The notes: generated from the letters alone by a model not told the origin. A DNA stretch of 64,000 nucleotides from Magicicada septendecula (GCA_034769895.1 CM068372.1:440441458-440505457), one strand, 5' to 3'. Positions 34,138 to 45,169 are shown, counted from the stretch's first letter. Made by a program: numbers and translations.

Positions 34138-35425
34138 AATATACAGTAATTTGCTTTTACAAAATTTACCAAGTTTTTGACTAGTAATAAATATAATTTG
34201 TTATTATAATCAGTAGAATATTATATGTCTGCATAACAGACGAGAATAAATGTAACATCAGTATGAATTTTTTTCATTTATTAAAAACAGCTTCGTCTGT
34301 TTGGCATAGAGATATTCTGAACCTGGGTGTTTTGTTTCGCTTCGTACTTGTATGGTAATCGGCACATGCGCAGAATCAAGTATTGAGCACCAATAACTGT
34401 GACTTAGTACTCGTAGTACTAGTTTATTCGTTAGTTGGTTAGGGGGGTCCCGTGAGTAATCTGAATGGGTATTTCGACTTTTCAGTTATCGTTGAATCGA
34501 AACAGGTATTTCAACTTTTCAGTCACTATCGTATCCCTTTTACAAAACTGATCGTTCCAAAGTACCTGTTGTAGGTATGCCGGCTCACTCCTATGTAGCC
34601 GATACATCTCTGAAGATATGTTTCTCTAAGAATGCTTAGATATAAATAATGTTGTTACGGTAATTAATAAGCGGATGAAATACTTGACGCTTTTTCGATA
34701 CGAACGTGTACACTCTTGAATTGTCCGTGAATTAAACAAATCTGTGTAACAAATCTATATTAGAGGAACACAGTGAACGGTGGGGACGGCGACGTGAATG
34801 CGGAAGGACTGCGCAGAGGCGTCGTTGTCGCAGCGAGGACGGGGCACGTTCTGAACCCTGGGCTGTGGAATTTCGCCGTGTGTTCACGTGTCGAACGGAA
34901 AAACACGATTCCCAGCAACAAGCGACGACATTGTTTTTTCGTGTACATTGTATTTAAATGTAAATAAATGTTAACACGGCGAACAGAACGTACTGTGGTA
35001 GTGCGTGCCGCAGCGGTGTGGTCGGTATCGGGAGCGAGTCGTGCCCTGTTGATTATCGTGTCGACAGCGTCTTTGAGATTGCATTGCGTGCGTTGTTCAG
35101 TGTTCAGTGACAATGACCCGCTCTCACATTGGGTAATTTTTTCCAATTGCTTTTCTGTTATTCTGCTGTTTGCATCCAAACAAATATGAATGATTCTCAA
35201 AAACGTATTATAATACAATCAATCTGTAAAATTTTAAAGTGTATTAAGTGTAACTTTTAACACGGAAACACTTTTAATGAATCATCCGATCAAAAACCTC
35301 CGTCTGCCATTGTCGTTTACAGCCAAAGTTGCATATTAAAGTGCCATTTAGTTAGATCTGTCCCTTCCCACAGTATTGCAATTGTAAACAGCCGGAACAC
35401 GTTATTTAATATTATAATAATCTTC
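34138..35425. other. Unassigned spacer
   Basis: The frames 34760-35218 (minus) and 34968-35189 (plus) are open for 73-152 codons in a GC-richer patch, but neither shows a domain, and they overlap on opposite strands. Nothing else was recognised. Confidence 0.4.
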
Positions 35426-35429
35426 TTCT

Positions 35430-35967
35430 ACTCTTCAAGGATTACGTTATATAAACTTGTTCCGGCACCCATCTCATCCTCGTACGACCCACGTCAGTTC
35501 TACCAATGGCTTTATAGTTCAGTGCCGCTTTCGGCAATTGATCCTCTGTCATCTTTTGCAGATGATCCCACCATTGTCTTCTGTAAATTGAAATAATTTC
35601 ATTTGTAGCCTTTACTTCGAGTTCTGCTCGGATAGCCTCATTCCTTATTCTGTCTTGCAATCTATAATTTAAAGTATTTCGAAGAAACTGCATTTCAGCA
35701 CTCTGAATCTTCCCGCATTCCTTTTTTGTCATGTCCGACGCCTCACTCGCATAAATCAACGATGGTATTGCAATTGTCTTATAAAATTTAATCCTCGGTC
35801 TTGTTTTACTTCTAAGATTTCTATGAATCGTACCACAGATATTCCTAAATTTATTTATGTTCTCTCTTACACCATATTCAGATTCATAGCTTACTGCACA
35901 GTCGAGATATTTGAAACGGCTCACTTGGTCTAAAGCGCTGTTGTTTATGATTATCTTGGTCTTCACT
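35430..35967 (-). mobile_element. LINE C-terminal fragment with intact frame
   Basis: A single uninterrupted frame (35442-35966) reads VSRFKYLDCAVSYESEYGV, FRNICGTIHRNLRSKTRPR, IKFYKTIAIPSLIYASEAS, IQSAEMQFLRNTLNYR, RIRNEAIRAELEVK, RRQWWDHLQKM and GRTDVGRTRMRWVPEQV. This is the region after the RT catalytic box. The 5' truncation coincides with the end of another LINE's GAA/GAT tail (35968-35997), so it appears to have inserted into that tail. The preserved frame suggests a relatively young copy. Confidence 0.88.
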
Positions 35968-36577
35968 TATCATCATCATCATCATCTTCTTCTTCTTCAA
36001 GGATTAAACCAAGAATGGTTTGTTCCGGTCTCAAATAGGCAAAGATTAGAGTTGGTCACTCCAGCGCTTCCTTGGACGTGCCACACCTCTCCGCCCCCTC
36101 GGCTTATAGTTCCATAGTTGTTTGGAGATGCGGCAGACATCCATTCGGCAAAGATGTTCCCACCAATTCAGCCGATACTGGGTGATCCTGTCGAGTATAC
36201 TCATAATATTCAGTTCCTGCCGTACATCTCTGTTTCTTCTATGATCGTGGAGAGTATGCCCTGCCACGTGCCTGAGAAATCTCATTTCAGCCGCTTGGAT
36301 GCGACTGGCCTGGCCTTTCGTCAAAGTTCAATTCTCAGACCCTTCAAGAAGTGTGGGAAGAGCCATCACCTTGTAGAATTTTAGGCGTGTTCCTTTACTT
36401 GCTGACTGAAGGGTTCGCCTAATGGCCCCCCTCGTAAGGTTGAACTTACGCAACTTATTGACAACGTCATTGCTGGTATTATAAGACACACTGTACCCCA
36501 GGTATTCAAAATGATGATGATTATTATTATTATTAATAATATTATTACCAAACATTTCGCCCGTTCTATCTGGTGGC
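35968..36577 (-). mobile_element. LINE-A family 3' fragment, copy 2
   Basis: The minus strand reads FEYLGYSVSYNTSNDVVNK, AIRRTLQSASKGTRLKFYK, VMALPTLLEGSEN, then across a frameshift RIQAAEMRFLRHVAGHTLH, RQELNIMSILDRITQYRLN, WWEHLCRMD and GRRGVARPRKRWSDQL. It ends with a (GAA)4(GAT)5-type tail at 35969-35997. It is very close to the copy at 55.5-56.2 kb. The 5' boundary abuts an AATAATAATCATCATCAT run at 36508-36530. Confidence 0.9.
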
Positions 36578-36654
36578 ATCCTCGGTTGTAACTCTCCCTT
36601 ACCCCGGTGAGTTTCAGTTTTACCACTGAAGATGTCAAATCATAGACTGGGCGT

Positions 36655-37022
36655 TCGGTGTCAATAATAGTGTCATTGCCGTGTATTGAAGTGTGACAAG
36701 TGTTCCTGTGGTATCCGAGATCTGTTGCTGATGTGGTACCACACACGACAACAGAGTTGGTGGAACTTGAATCTCCTAAGAAATTTTCGTTAAAAATTGT
36801 CAATATTTTCCATGACAACCCAGTAAAATGGACCGCAGTCAGGGTATACATTTTTTTTATAACAAAAATATTGACAATTTTTAACGAAAATTTCTTAGGA
36901 GATTCAAGTTCCACCGACTCTGTTGTCGCCTGTGGTACCACACCAGCAACAGCTCTGGGATACCACAGGAACACTTGTTACACTTCAATAAACGGCAATG
37001 ACACTATTATTGATGACACCGA
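36655..37022. mobile_element. Foldback element with about 155-bp arms
   Basis: The left arm (36655-36809) and right arm (36866-37022) are reverse complements at roughly 90% or more. They include TGTTCCTGTGGTATCC, GTGGTACCACA, CAACAGAGT.GGTGGAACTT and CTCCTAAGAAATTTTCGTTA. The loop is only about 55 bp. The open frames on both strands (36381-36974 and 36700-37140) mirror each other because of the palindrome and are not genes. No hammerhead core lies in the arms. The superfamily is unassigned. Confidence 0.88.
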
Positions 37023-37124
37023 GGACCGTGGTCAGTTGCGACCAATTGAATTTTCAAGTTATTATAATAATACAGGGATTACCATTATAATTCTGTCCAT
37101 CCCTAGCCTATGCAAACCTAACCC

Positions 37125-37170
37125 AACCTATCGAACCTAACCTAACCTGACCTGACCTAACCTAACCAAA
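37125..37170 (-). repeat. Degenerate TTAGG-type (CCTAA)n repeat
   Basis: Successive CCTAACCTAACCTGACCTGA and CCTAACCTAACC units. TTAGG is the ancestral arthropod telomere repeat. Here it is an interstitial and degenerate tract directly beside a foldback element. Shorter GGTTAGGTTA strings occur at 8133 and 29150. Confidence 0.7.
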
Positions 37171-38155
37171 CGTGACAAGAATGTTGGAAGAAAGAGTTAC
37201 TCGCACAAATGAATTGAAGTCTTATCGAAGTTCAAAATAGGAACGTTTCTAAGTGACAGATGCGGTCAGTAAGTGAAAGTGCAGGGCGCAATTGACCGCG
37301 TAAGAACATGTTTCTTCGCAACTGACCGAGACCGGGTAAAATAAGTTTTTAATTACACAGATCGAACGGTCGCTCGGCACTTAGTAGAACATTATACTAA
37401 TACTTGATTACACACTTGTTATAGTTCTACAGATAATTTTATTTTCCTGACATTGTTTCACCAGTTACGGCAACTTCAGAAATTATATTTGAACTAACAG
37501 ATTTGAAATGTACATAGACCTATGTCAGGTGGAGCAGGGTCGTAGGTAGCGTATAACCAAGGTTGCATTGGAAAGTCCCAGGTAAGTGGTTGGACAAAGG
37601 TGTTCTATTGTTGTTAAAAAAAAGTACCGTTACTTTCTAATTAAGAATCGTACATGTAGATCTATCAAGTGTTTATTTATTAAATTCAAGTACAGTATAA
37701 GTTTTTAAGAAAATTTATGAATGTTTCTTGATAACGCTGTCATAGACGCGAAAATTACTTAGATTTAATTAAAACAGTTATTTTTTTCGTATTTGTTTCT
37801 CACAAAAACTTAGGTTTTTACCACAACATTAAACACAAAATTTAGGACAACGTTTGAGCCGAAATAGATGGTTTTTTGAGTAAAAAATTTCTTTTTTGAT
37901 GGAGTTTCGTATAAAATTAATGTGGCGACTATTAGCAAATAACTTAAACCACTGGAAATCTATTGCTTATTTTTAAAAGTTAAACTTTTCCCATACTGTG
38001 TCTTTATTTGTTTCTTAATGGTTCAAAATAAACCTTTAGAGTTTACCATTGTCTGAAGACGTAGGGCAATTAACAGTTCTTTCGAAGCGTTCTGAATCAA
38101 TAATTAGTAAATAAAGACAGACACGTTTTTAATAAAATAATATATAGTGATAGAA
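37171..38155. other. Unassigned spacer
   Basis: No coding remnant was seen. A CTGAAGA...TTTCGAAGCGTTCTG string at 38053-38087 has a weak hammerhead-like layout but lacks GAAAC. Confidence 0.4.
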
Positions 38156-38159
38156 AAAG

Positions 38160-38725
38160 TCGTCGTCGTTGTCATCCTTAACGGCTTAGGCTAGCAGCCT
38201 GTTCCAGTCTCAATGGAAGTCATCGAACCATCCTTTGAGGCCGTCCAATTTCCATTTCCTTATGGCATCATCTATGTAGATATTCAATAAACAGGAGAAA
38301 CACTGCAACCTTGCCGAACGCCTTGGGTTATTCCAATGGGCTCTGACAATCTGTTAGTGTTTATCCGTATCTGCGTTTCCATTATATAGGCCTAAACTTT
38401 TAATTAACTTTATTAAATGAATAGGGTATCCTCTTCTGTGCAGTATCCTCCATAATGCTGCTCTGTCCAACCTGTCAAATGCTTTTCGAGGTCCACAAAC
38501 GCAAGATGTGTCTGCATTAAATTTAATTATCTTTTCCACTATTTGTTTTAACATAAAGATACTATTAATTGTGGACCTTCCCTTCCGAAACCCATGTTCT
38601 TCTCCTAAGATCAGACTCTCAACGATTCTCGATAACCTGTCATTTATTATCTTAGAATAAATTTTGTAAGTTGTATTTAATAAACTGATTCCTCTATAGT
38701 ATGATAGAGAAAGTGTCATCAACTA
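38160..38725 (-). mobile_element. LINE RT N-terminal palm fused to LINE tail by deletion
   Basis: The minus frame 38354-38722 reads YYRGISLLNTTYKIYSKII, EEHGFRKGRSTINSIFML, GPRKAFDRLDRAALWRILH (RT motif A region) and YPIHLIKLIKSL. After a shift it reads GITQGVRQGCSVSP and IDDAIRKWK (38270-38330), then jumps to WFDDFH, DWNRLLA and AVKDDNDDD, which is a LINE 3' tail. The FADD box and about 250 codons between are missing. The tail ends in GACGACGAC. Confidence 0.88.
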
Positions 38726-39576
38726 TTCACACATTCAGAGCTACACGTACGCAGCGGAATTGTGGGCACTCGATTCAGCTGTTCGGACCTAATTGAAGTT
38801 ATAACGACTACAGTGTAAGAACTGTTTAAAATAAAATTCGATTCAAATAAAATTCGATTCGCTTGACGGTAGGCTGACTAATACGATATTCTCTCGGCGT
38901 CGTGGCGTAAGCGAATGAATGACTGTTTGTAAAACGCAGTTGTGTTGCTGACAGGGGAGGAACAATGAAATGATCAAACTTTTTCATTATAGGTCTTGTT
39001 GTGTTGTGTGTGTGGGTGCGGAGGAGAGCGCTAGAAAGAGAAAACTTTTATAATTAGAAATGATTTAAGTTTTCTTTAATGTTTTTCCCTTTTTTCTCCG
39101 CTTGTTGGGTTGAATTATTCTCGCGCGCGCATTGGAGAATTTAATTTCCGCTGTGAAGCGCGAGTCTTCTTAAGGAAGAGAGAAAGAAAGGAAAACATAG
39201 GCTTAATTGTAGGAGGGAAGCAGGAAGAGGGAAGCGGGACTTATTGTAACATGATTGTGTGTTTAATGACCGGTATTGATATCCGAGGCGTCCTTGTTTG
39301 AGATGGCTATCTTGGTAATGTGCGGAACTTGTTGAATACGTTTGTTTGTTTGTTTGTGAATGTGTTTTTTTTTTTCTTTATGTCAGTACTGTGCTTCTGC
39401 ATGTTGTTCCCTCGTATCCTTGTTGTATAATTTTTTTTAACGTCCTTAAATAGCTTTATACAGTACCAGTAAAAGTGAAACCGGTAAAGTTTATTAAGAG
39501 GGACGTTCAATAAATAAAGAAAAAAAGCCGTTGGCCTATAATTAAAAAATACAATTAAAACTCGCACGGCCGGAGT
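38726..39576. other. Unassigned spacer
   Basis: Contains a CGCGCGCG run at 39122-39129 and a T run at 39365-39375. No gene was recognised. Confidence 0.4.
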
Positions 39577-40000
39577 CATCATCATCATCATCATCATCAT
39601 ATCCACTTCACGGATTAGGCTGCACTGCCTGTTCCGGGAACAACCTCATCCTCGGACGCCCCACACTACGGTACCTTGGGGGGTTTATAATTTAAGGGAA
39701 AGTTGGGAAGACGTTCTTGCTGCATTCTTCCCAGATGCTTTCACCAGTTAGCCTTGTACTCCGTAATTCTGTCATGTAATTTTAAAATTTGTAATTCACG
39801 CCTTATCTGTGCATTAATACTTGTTCTCTCTCGTAACGTGCACCCTTTGAGCAAACTGAGGAATTTCATTTCTGCTGATGTAAACTTCCCTCTGTCTCTC
39901 TGTGTACCCATGTCTCACTCCCATACAGCACCACCGGTACAGCCACTGTCTTATTAAACTTAAGCTTAGTGTCTTTCCTAGTTTTGTATTTTAAGGTTCT
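39577..40000 (-). mobile_element. LINE 3'-terminal fragment
   Basis: The minus strand reads LKYKTRKDTKLKFNKTVAV, PVVLYGSETWVHRETEGS, SINAQIRRELQILKLHDRI, TEYKANW, HLGRMQQERLPNFPLNYKP, a CGASEDEVVPGTGSAA tail and an ATGATGATG run (39577-39600). It is related to the 3' end at 40.0-40.24 kb on the opposite strand. Confidence 0.85.
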
Positions 40001-40243
40001 ATGGATACCACAGAAGGAGATGGCGTGAACACTTGAATCGCATGGCTGTTATCCGTCTACCTGTGGCTTCCTTGGGTTATCATCTGTTATATACATTCAT
40101 CTGGGAAGAATGCAGCAAGAACGTCTTCCCAACTTTCCCTTAAATTATAAACCCCCCAAGGTACCGTAGTGTGGGGCGTCCGAGGATGAGGTTGTTCCCG
40201 GAACAGGCAGTGCAGCCTAATCCGTGAAGTGGATATGATGATG
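39592..40243. repeat. Perfect 146-bp inverted duplication of a LINE tail
   Basis: 39592-39737 and 40098-40243 are exact reverse complements over 146 bp, from CATCTGGGAAGAATGCAGCA through GGATATGATGATG. The arms are LINE 3' ends. Between them lie the rest of the minus-strand LINE and, at about 40015-40085, plus-strand LINE coding (RRRWREHLNRMAVIRLP). Confidence 0.95.
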
Positions 40244-40310
40244 TTGGTAGACCGAGGAGGAGATGGGTTCCGGAACAGGTCTAAGACCTAGTCCTTGAAG
40301 TGGTGATTAT
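40005..40310 (+). mobile_element. LINE 3' tail, inverted copy plus second tail
   Basis: Reads RRRWREHLNRMAVIRLP, then the 146-bp segment identical to the inverted arm, then VGRPRRRWVPEQV and a CTAGTCCTTGAAGTGGTGAT end. Two LINE tails thus follow each other, the second starting at about 40240 after ATGATGATG. Confidence 0.75.
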
Positions 40311-40895
40311 GTTGAGGTTCTATGGATTGTCCCATATATATGTTTGGGACATATCCCAAACGGGCGGAGTCATCTTCGGTAAAATTATTTTCCTGACTTT
40401 ATTTCCTCTTGTTATAAATCCAGACGATCCGACTGCAGCTGCGGCAGTCGTTTTCAGTGGGTCTTCAGTTATATTCCTCCGGCAACTGATTGACACAAGG
40501 GTGCAACGGGGCGGGGCAAGCTCTCGACCAAGCAGATAACAGCCCGCATCCAGACGGCTGTATAAGTGCGACCTTTTGGAATGACGAGTCGTCAGGAGCA
40601 GCACGGAAAACCTGTGGGAAGATATCTGACTTTAGAGGTGAGACGTGATGAATTTTAAGAACGAATAGTTGACTCGTGATGAAAATTGGATTCGTAATTA
40701 TAACCTGAATCAGAGCGGTGTCACGCCAGTCAGAAAAAATAAAATAAAGACCCAAGACCTGTAACGTGTTTGTGGTGCCAAAAGTTCAGTTACTGTGATT
40801 TTTCTCTGTAGCCAGAACTACAGCAATATTCAAAGATTGTGAAAACAATTGATGTGCCATAGTGAATCAGACTTCAAGACGTTGCCGACGTACAA
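40311..40895. other. Unassigned spacer
   Basis: A short palindrome CCCATATATATGTTTGGGAC / GTCCC lies at 40328-40360. The frames 40300-40539 and 40320-40604 overlap on opposite strands and have no known domain. Confidence 0.4.
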
Positions 40896-40899
40896 AAAT

Positions 40900-41170
40900 G
40901 GTGGAATTAAGGTATGTAGCATAATTGTTTGGTGCTGTGTTCAAAAACAGACTACGGTCAGACGAAACGATGTTACAGATTTTTATGACTGTTTCTTCGT
41001 TTGTCACCTCATTCTGACGTCCGCTATGATAGTCGTCTTTACAGGTCGTTCGAGCACGTTTAAATTCGCCAATCCATGTGTAAACGGTTTTGAATTGCCA
41101 AAGTGCGAATTCGCCAAGAACTGCGATTAACTTCCTTTTTATTTTGGTATCCGTTTTCCCTTTCAATACT
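40900..41170 (-). mobile_element. mariner-like transposase N-terminal remnant
   Basis: The minus frame 40867-41166 reads TVYTWIGEFKRARTTCKDD, YHSGRQNEVTNEETVIKIC and NIVSSDRSL. This matches the N-terminal mariner pattern TV..W...FK.GR.S.EDDPRSGRP....T.E.I.......DRR. The catalytic domain is not present downstream. No terminal repeat was seen. Confidence 0.72.
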
Positions 41171-43130
41171 CAGAATTTAAAAATTTGAAAGTAGTTTTTT
41201 TTAATTCCAGACACTATTAAACTGAAATGTAGGATTTGCTCATTTCGACAGTAGAAGAAAACAGCTGCCAATGAATGATGTCATATGTCATTTACCTTAC
41301 TTATCAAACCGCCCTCACACCTGTATAGGTATTTCGCAGAACTCGGAATTTAGCAACAAGCGGACATACACAGTTTGCCTCTTTCCTTCAATGTGTATTG
41401 TGTTTTTTCTCCCATCATACATCAAAATGGTACAACAACAGAATACGCAGTCTATTAACAAATGCAAATACATATAAAAAAAGAATCACTATGTACCGAA
41501 AGCCACAATACAAGTGGTGAAATCACTAACAGTAAGAGATCAGAAACTTCTAGACAAGACGACAACTATTAAACCCACTCGAAAGGATGCTGCTCCTTCC
41601 GGGCTCAATGAGTATTTCCTAAGGGCTCTGACTTCACTTCAACCTCGCTTGTTCTACCTGAAGGCGTGTGTTGCTCAGTTCATGCCTGAAGATTGGTGGA
41701 CACTTTTCTCCGACCCTTTCTCACGGTCAGATGTGTTGCCTAGTTCGCCCTTGCCCATTTTTGAAGTTCCTGTACCGTTGCTCAGGGAGTTTAGTTTAAA
41801 CTTTAAACGCAAACACAATAAGTTTAGGTCTGTTGTTTTACTTTGATGTACGCAGGTCGCCTTCCCTATTCCACGATTACTAACCATGTCTAGTCGTGTT
41901 AAATTACAGTCTTGTTCCTCCTCCTCTACTGCGTTTCAAGTGTTCTTAATCTAGCCCTGTTTCTTTTAGATGCAGTCTAGACGTTTAATCCGTAAACAAT
42001 TATTGTCTCTTCTATGCTCTTCTATAGTAGTCTCTTTAAGGCAGTGCCGTGGCGTCCATGTAATCGATGTTGCCGGTAAGAAAAAAAAAATTAATTATAT
42101 TAGAGAATAAATATTTTAGTTAATGAATAATTTGAATTACGAACAGTATTAGTAAGAAATCTTGAAGAAAAGCATAGCATTGTTTCGAACTGCTGGACAC
42201 TTGCACCGTAATTTTAATGTTTTGCTGCGCATAGTCATTAATCTCGTAGAAGTTGTCACTACAGCGAAACCACAGCGTAGTTGGCTACAGCGAAAGGGAC
42301 ACTGTTCTTCCAATGTGTTGTCGCTGAATAAACCGGCAAAACGCTCAGTTAGCAGCTTTGTTCGTTTCCGGAACCGACGACGTGCAGCAGTTACTCCGCA
42401 CCTATTTAAATATTGTAATAAAACCCATGAATCGCCTTATTACAATTAATGTAGATTATTTATTTAGTTCAGTCAAAATTTTCCTCCTCAGTATTAATCT
42501 TCAGCCCCACTGTTGTGCTCGCCAATTTTGTAACAAAACAAGTTTTTCGGGGTTACAAAAATTGATAATAAAAAAATTTTGTTTGAAAAAAAATTTAAAA
42601 AAATTATATTTTATTTATTTATTTAATTATTTGTGTTTTAAATTATTTATTTATTTAATTATTAATTTAATTAATTTATTACTTTAGAATAACAAGAGTT
42701 GTTTTTCCGCGTTAACTAGATTATAAAAGGTAATAATCGATTAGTGGTCTTCCATTATGTAATGAGTGTACTCCTTCAATGATGTTATTCTCTTCTTTTC
42801 TTGGAGTCCAGGTGTCAAATATTATCTGAAATTCTTCTATCTATATCTTCGACCGGAGTTGCCTCTTTGTCGTCCATATCGATCTCTTCGATCTATGATT
42901 TCACTTCACTGTGGTCCTTGATTAATTAATATTATTAATTATTAATAGTAGTTTTCCTTGATGTCATTTTATATTTATTTTGTAGCTAATTATTTTTTAA
43001 ATTAGGACAATGTGGATAATCTGTCATGCTACAATATTTATATTAGGTTTTTTTTTTTAAAGGATTCTGTGAAGTATAATAGAGTCATATTTCATTAAAC
43101 CTGGAACCTCTTCTTCTGGTAGATAGGAAA
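41171..43130. other. Unassigned spacer
   Basis: The frame 41514-41846 (110 codons) is open, but I recognise no domain and cannot support it as a gene. 42580-42700 is very AT-rich (TTTATTTATTTA). Confidence 0.4.
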
Positions 43131-43132
43131 TA

Positions 43133-43180
43133 CAATAAAAATATATTTTGGCTCAAAAAAAAAAAAAAAAAAAAAAAAGG
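43133..43180 (+). other. Polyadenylation-like 3' end: AATAAA plus A tract
   Basis: AATAAA (43134-43139) is followed 16 bp later by about 24 A. This is the arrangement left by reverse-transcribed, polyadenylated RNA. The upstream 400 bp could not be matched to a gene or LINE. Confidence 0.55.
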
Positions 43181-43414
43181 CTTTTGGATCCTTAAGGCTA
43201 TTGGTCTCATATATCAAGGTGTAATCTCCGTTTAACTGTTCTTTCTTCGCCCAGTTGTGTTTTGTGTCTGTTTTTCGATCATCTTTACATGTTATTATAA
43301 ATCCCAGATACGTCTACTGCTTGTGTCCCAATCTCCGTGTGGCTAGAAATTATGTGAGGAAACGGTGGGGCGTACAGCAACGCCTCATAATCACAAACAC
43401 GTACTACCTACAAC

Positions 43415-43645
43415 TCGTAAGGCTTACACGACCGGAGTCAATGCTGTTAAATTGTGATCCCGGGCTGCCTGGCTGTGGTCCAGTGTTGTACGTTCCAGCC
43501 GTGCCACAGTACTGCGGTCACTAACGTTGTGACATCTCACGTCAGCGAAAGCTCAAACTTGCACTGACGCTGGCACTGTCGAAACGTCTGCGAGCTACTA
43601 TAGCACTGGACCACGACCAAACAGCCCGAGATCAGAAGTTAACAA
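43415..43645. mobile_element. Foldback copy of the GTC-hammerhead repeat
   Basis: The left part (43446-43475, CCCGGGCTGCCTGGCTGTGG) and right part (43605-43640, ending CCACGACCAAACAGCCCGAG) are inverted copies of the GGGCTGTTTGGCCGTGGTCC block seen at 19.0, 21.1, 34.0 and 54.6 kb. The left end also has CTTACACGACCGGAGTCAAT (43421-43442), matched inverted at 54790-54815. A hammerhead relic lies at 43558-43594. Confidence 0.75.
43556..43596 (+). ncRNA. Hammerhead relic with deleted stem II
   Basis: GCA, then CTGACGC, then GGCACTGTC, then GAAAC, GTC and TGC. GCA/TGC forms a 3-bp stem I and GAAACGTC is intact. The CTGANGA box ends in C, and about nine bases of stem II are missing compared with relatives. 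Confidence 0.55.
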
Positions 43646-43840
43646 CGTAGCATACTACCTATGTCTCAGTTTCCGACAGCACGACTCGGATCGAACAGTG
43701 CGTAACGTTTGTAGCAAAGACGGACGCGTGTGAGTTTGGAGAATACATCACAGCTTCACACGTCACACCGCAAACACGCGGATCAGAGTCGCACGGAATA
43801 CTCTTGTGTTGGGGGTTGGAGAGGTCTCTCGATTGCTCGA

Positions 43841-44815
43841 CTCATCATCATCATCATCATCTTCTTAACGGTTTTAGGCTTTAGCGGCCTGTTCCCGTAC
43901 CACCTTCCACCTTTTCTTAGGCCTACCAACTTTTCTTCTCCTCTAGGGTTGTAATCTTTCACCGTCTTCGGTATTCTACTTTCTTCCATTCTATCTACAT
44001 GTGTTGAATCCATTTTCTTCTGTATTCTTTAATCCTTTCATATACTGCAAAAATATCTAAATCACTTATCTCCTCATTTCTAATACGATTTCGTCTATTA
44101 CAGCTTTTGACTAATCTCAGAAATTTAATTTCTGCTGTTTGTATCTTCTGTTCATCTTTTTCGCCCAAGTTTCAGAACCATACAGTAGTGTAGGTATTAC
44201 CATTGTGTTATAAAATTTTATTTGGGTTTCTTTTCTACATTTATTTTCCAACGTCCTCCAAATCGTTCCACACATTATTCGTCACTTTATTTTCTATATC
44301 TCTATCTTGATCATAAGCAATGTCACGTCCAAGATAGTTGAAATGTCTAACTTGTTCTGTGCGTGTGTTGTCTATCCATATTTTGTTCCGAACCGGTTCA
44401 TCTCCTATAAAGGCCATTACTTTTGTCTTTGATTCAGATATGTTACAGTTATATTATTTTCTTATTTTATGTAAGACGTGTATTGCTCGCTGGAGATCGT
44501 CTTCTGAAGTGACGAATTTAGCTTCGTCATCCGCGAAGAGTATGGTTTTCAAGCTTTTATTGCGGTGGATTTTAATAACGTCAGAGGATTGTTGTTTCCA
44601 TTTTTTTAGGAAATCATCTAGATAAAGGTTAAAAAGTAATGGCGACAGACAACTTTGTCTCACGTCTTGGCTTGATTGCCCAACTAAACGTGAATATAAG
44701 CGAAGTTTAATTCGGAGATAATTCATTCTCAGGAGAAAAGTAAAACTCTGGTAGTTAGAAAACAACGTTGGTGCAGTTGAGGGTCTACACCGCGTGTTCG
44801 TCGTCACCCCTTCTT
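43841..44815 (-). mobile_element. LINE RT fragment from palm to 3' end
   Basis: The minus strand reads SRLVGQSSQDVRQSCLSPL then LFNLYLDDFLKKWKQQ (GVRQGC..SP.LFN.Y.DD), KTILFADDEAKFVTSEDD (the FADD catalytic box, intact), LQRAIHVLHKI, then shifted frames with CGTIWRTLENKC, QIKFYNTMVIPTLLYGSET, RRRKVGRPKKRW and a (GAT)6 end at 43841-43862. About 320 codons' worth is present in one piece with stops and shifts. It is the only copy with a clean FADD. Confidence 0.9.
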
Positions 44816-45168
44816 GCGAACATTGTCTCCCGTGCTGCAGCTCACGTTAAAACTACTTTTTTCCCCTCTTTTAAGTAATTATTATATTTCTCTTTTTCCT
44901 CGGACGTCTTTTCTACGGGGCTACGACTACAACAACTACTACTACTACTACAAGCGCGCAACGGTAATTTATGTAATTATTCTTGCATTGGTGTGTATGT
45001 GTGTCGCTTGTAAACGTTGCAGAGGAACAACACAATTATCCCACGACTGCGCGCTTATTTTCCAGGTTTATGAAACGTTATTACAGCGCCATGGCCAATT
45101 ATACACGTTAAAACTATTTAATGCTGTTGTTGTTGTTGTAACCATTCGTTTGCTGTGTCTTTGTTTCC
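44816..45168. other. Unassigned spacer
   Basis: An ACTACTACTACTAC run at 44934-44952 and a TTGTTGTTGTTG run at 45125-45139. Nothing else was recognised. Confidence 0.45.
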
Positions 45169-45169
45169 C

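Noticed and set aside
34760..35218. 152-codon minus frame in a GC-richer patch
   Set aside because: No domain, and it competes with overlapping plus frames of similar quality. No splice or start context could be supported.
36605..36635. GTTTC...CTGAAGATG arrangement near the foldback at 36.65 kb
   Set aside because: The two boxes are in the wrong order and orientation for a hammerhead.
36381..37140. 197-codon minus and 146-codon plus frames with nearly identical N-termini
   Set aside because: They mirror each other because the DNA is a foldback palindrome. There is no protein signal.
38045..38092. CTGAAGA followed by TTTCGAAGCGTTCTG, hammerhead-like layout
   Set aside because: GAAGC replaces GAAAC, no convincing stem II, and no second copy in the window.
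40320..40604. 94-codon minus frame overlapping an 80-codon plus frame
   Set aside because: Mutually overlapping frames without any domain. The ATATAT palindrome nearby does not indicate function.
41514..41846. 110-codon plus frame
   Set aside because: Balanced composition, but no recognised motif and an overlapping opposite-strand frame. Not enough to call a gene.
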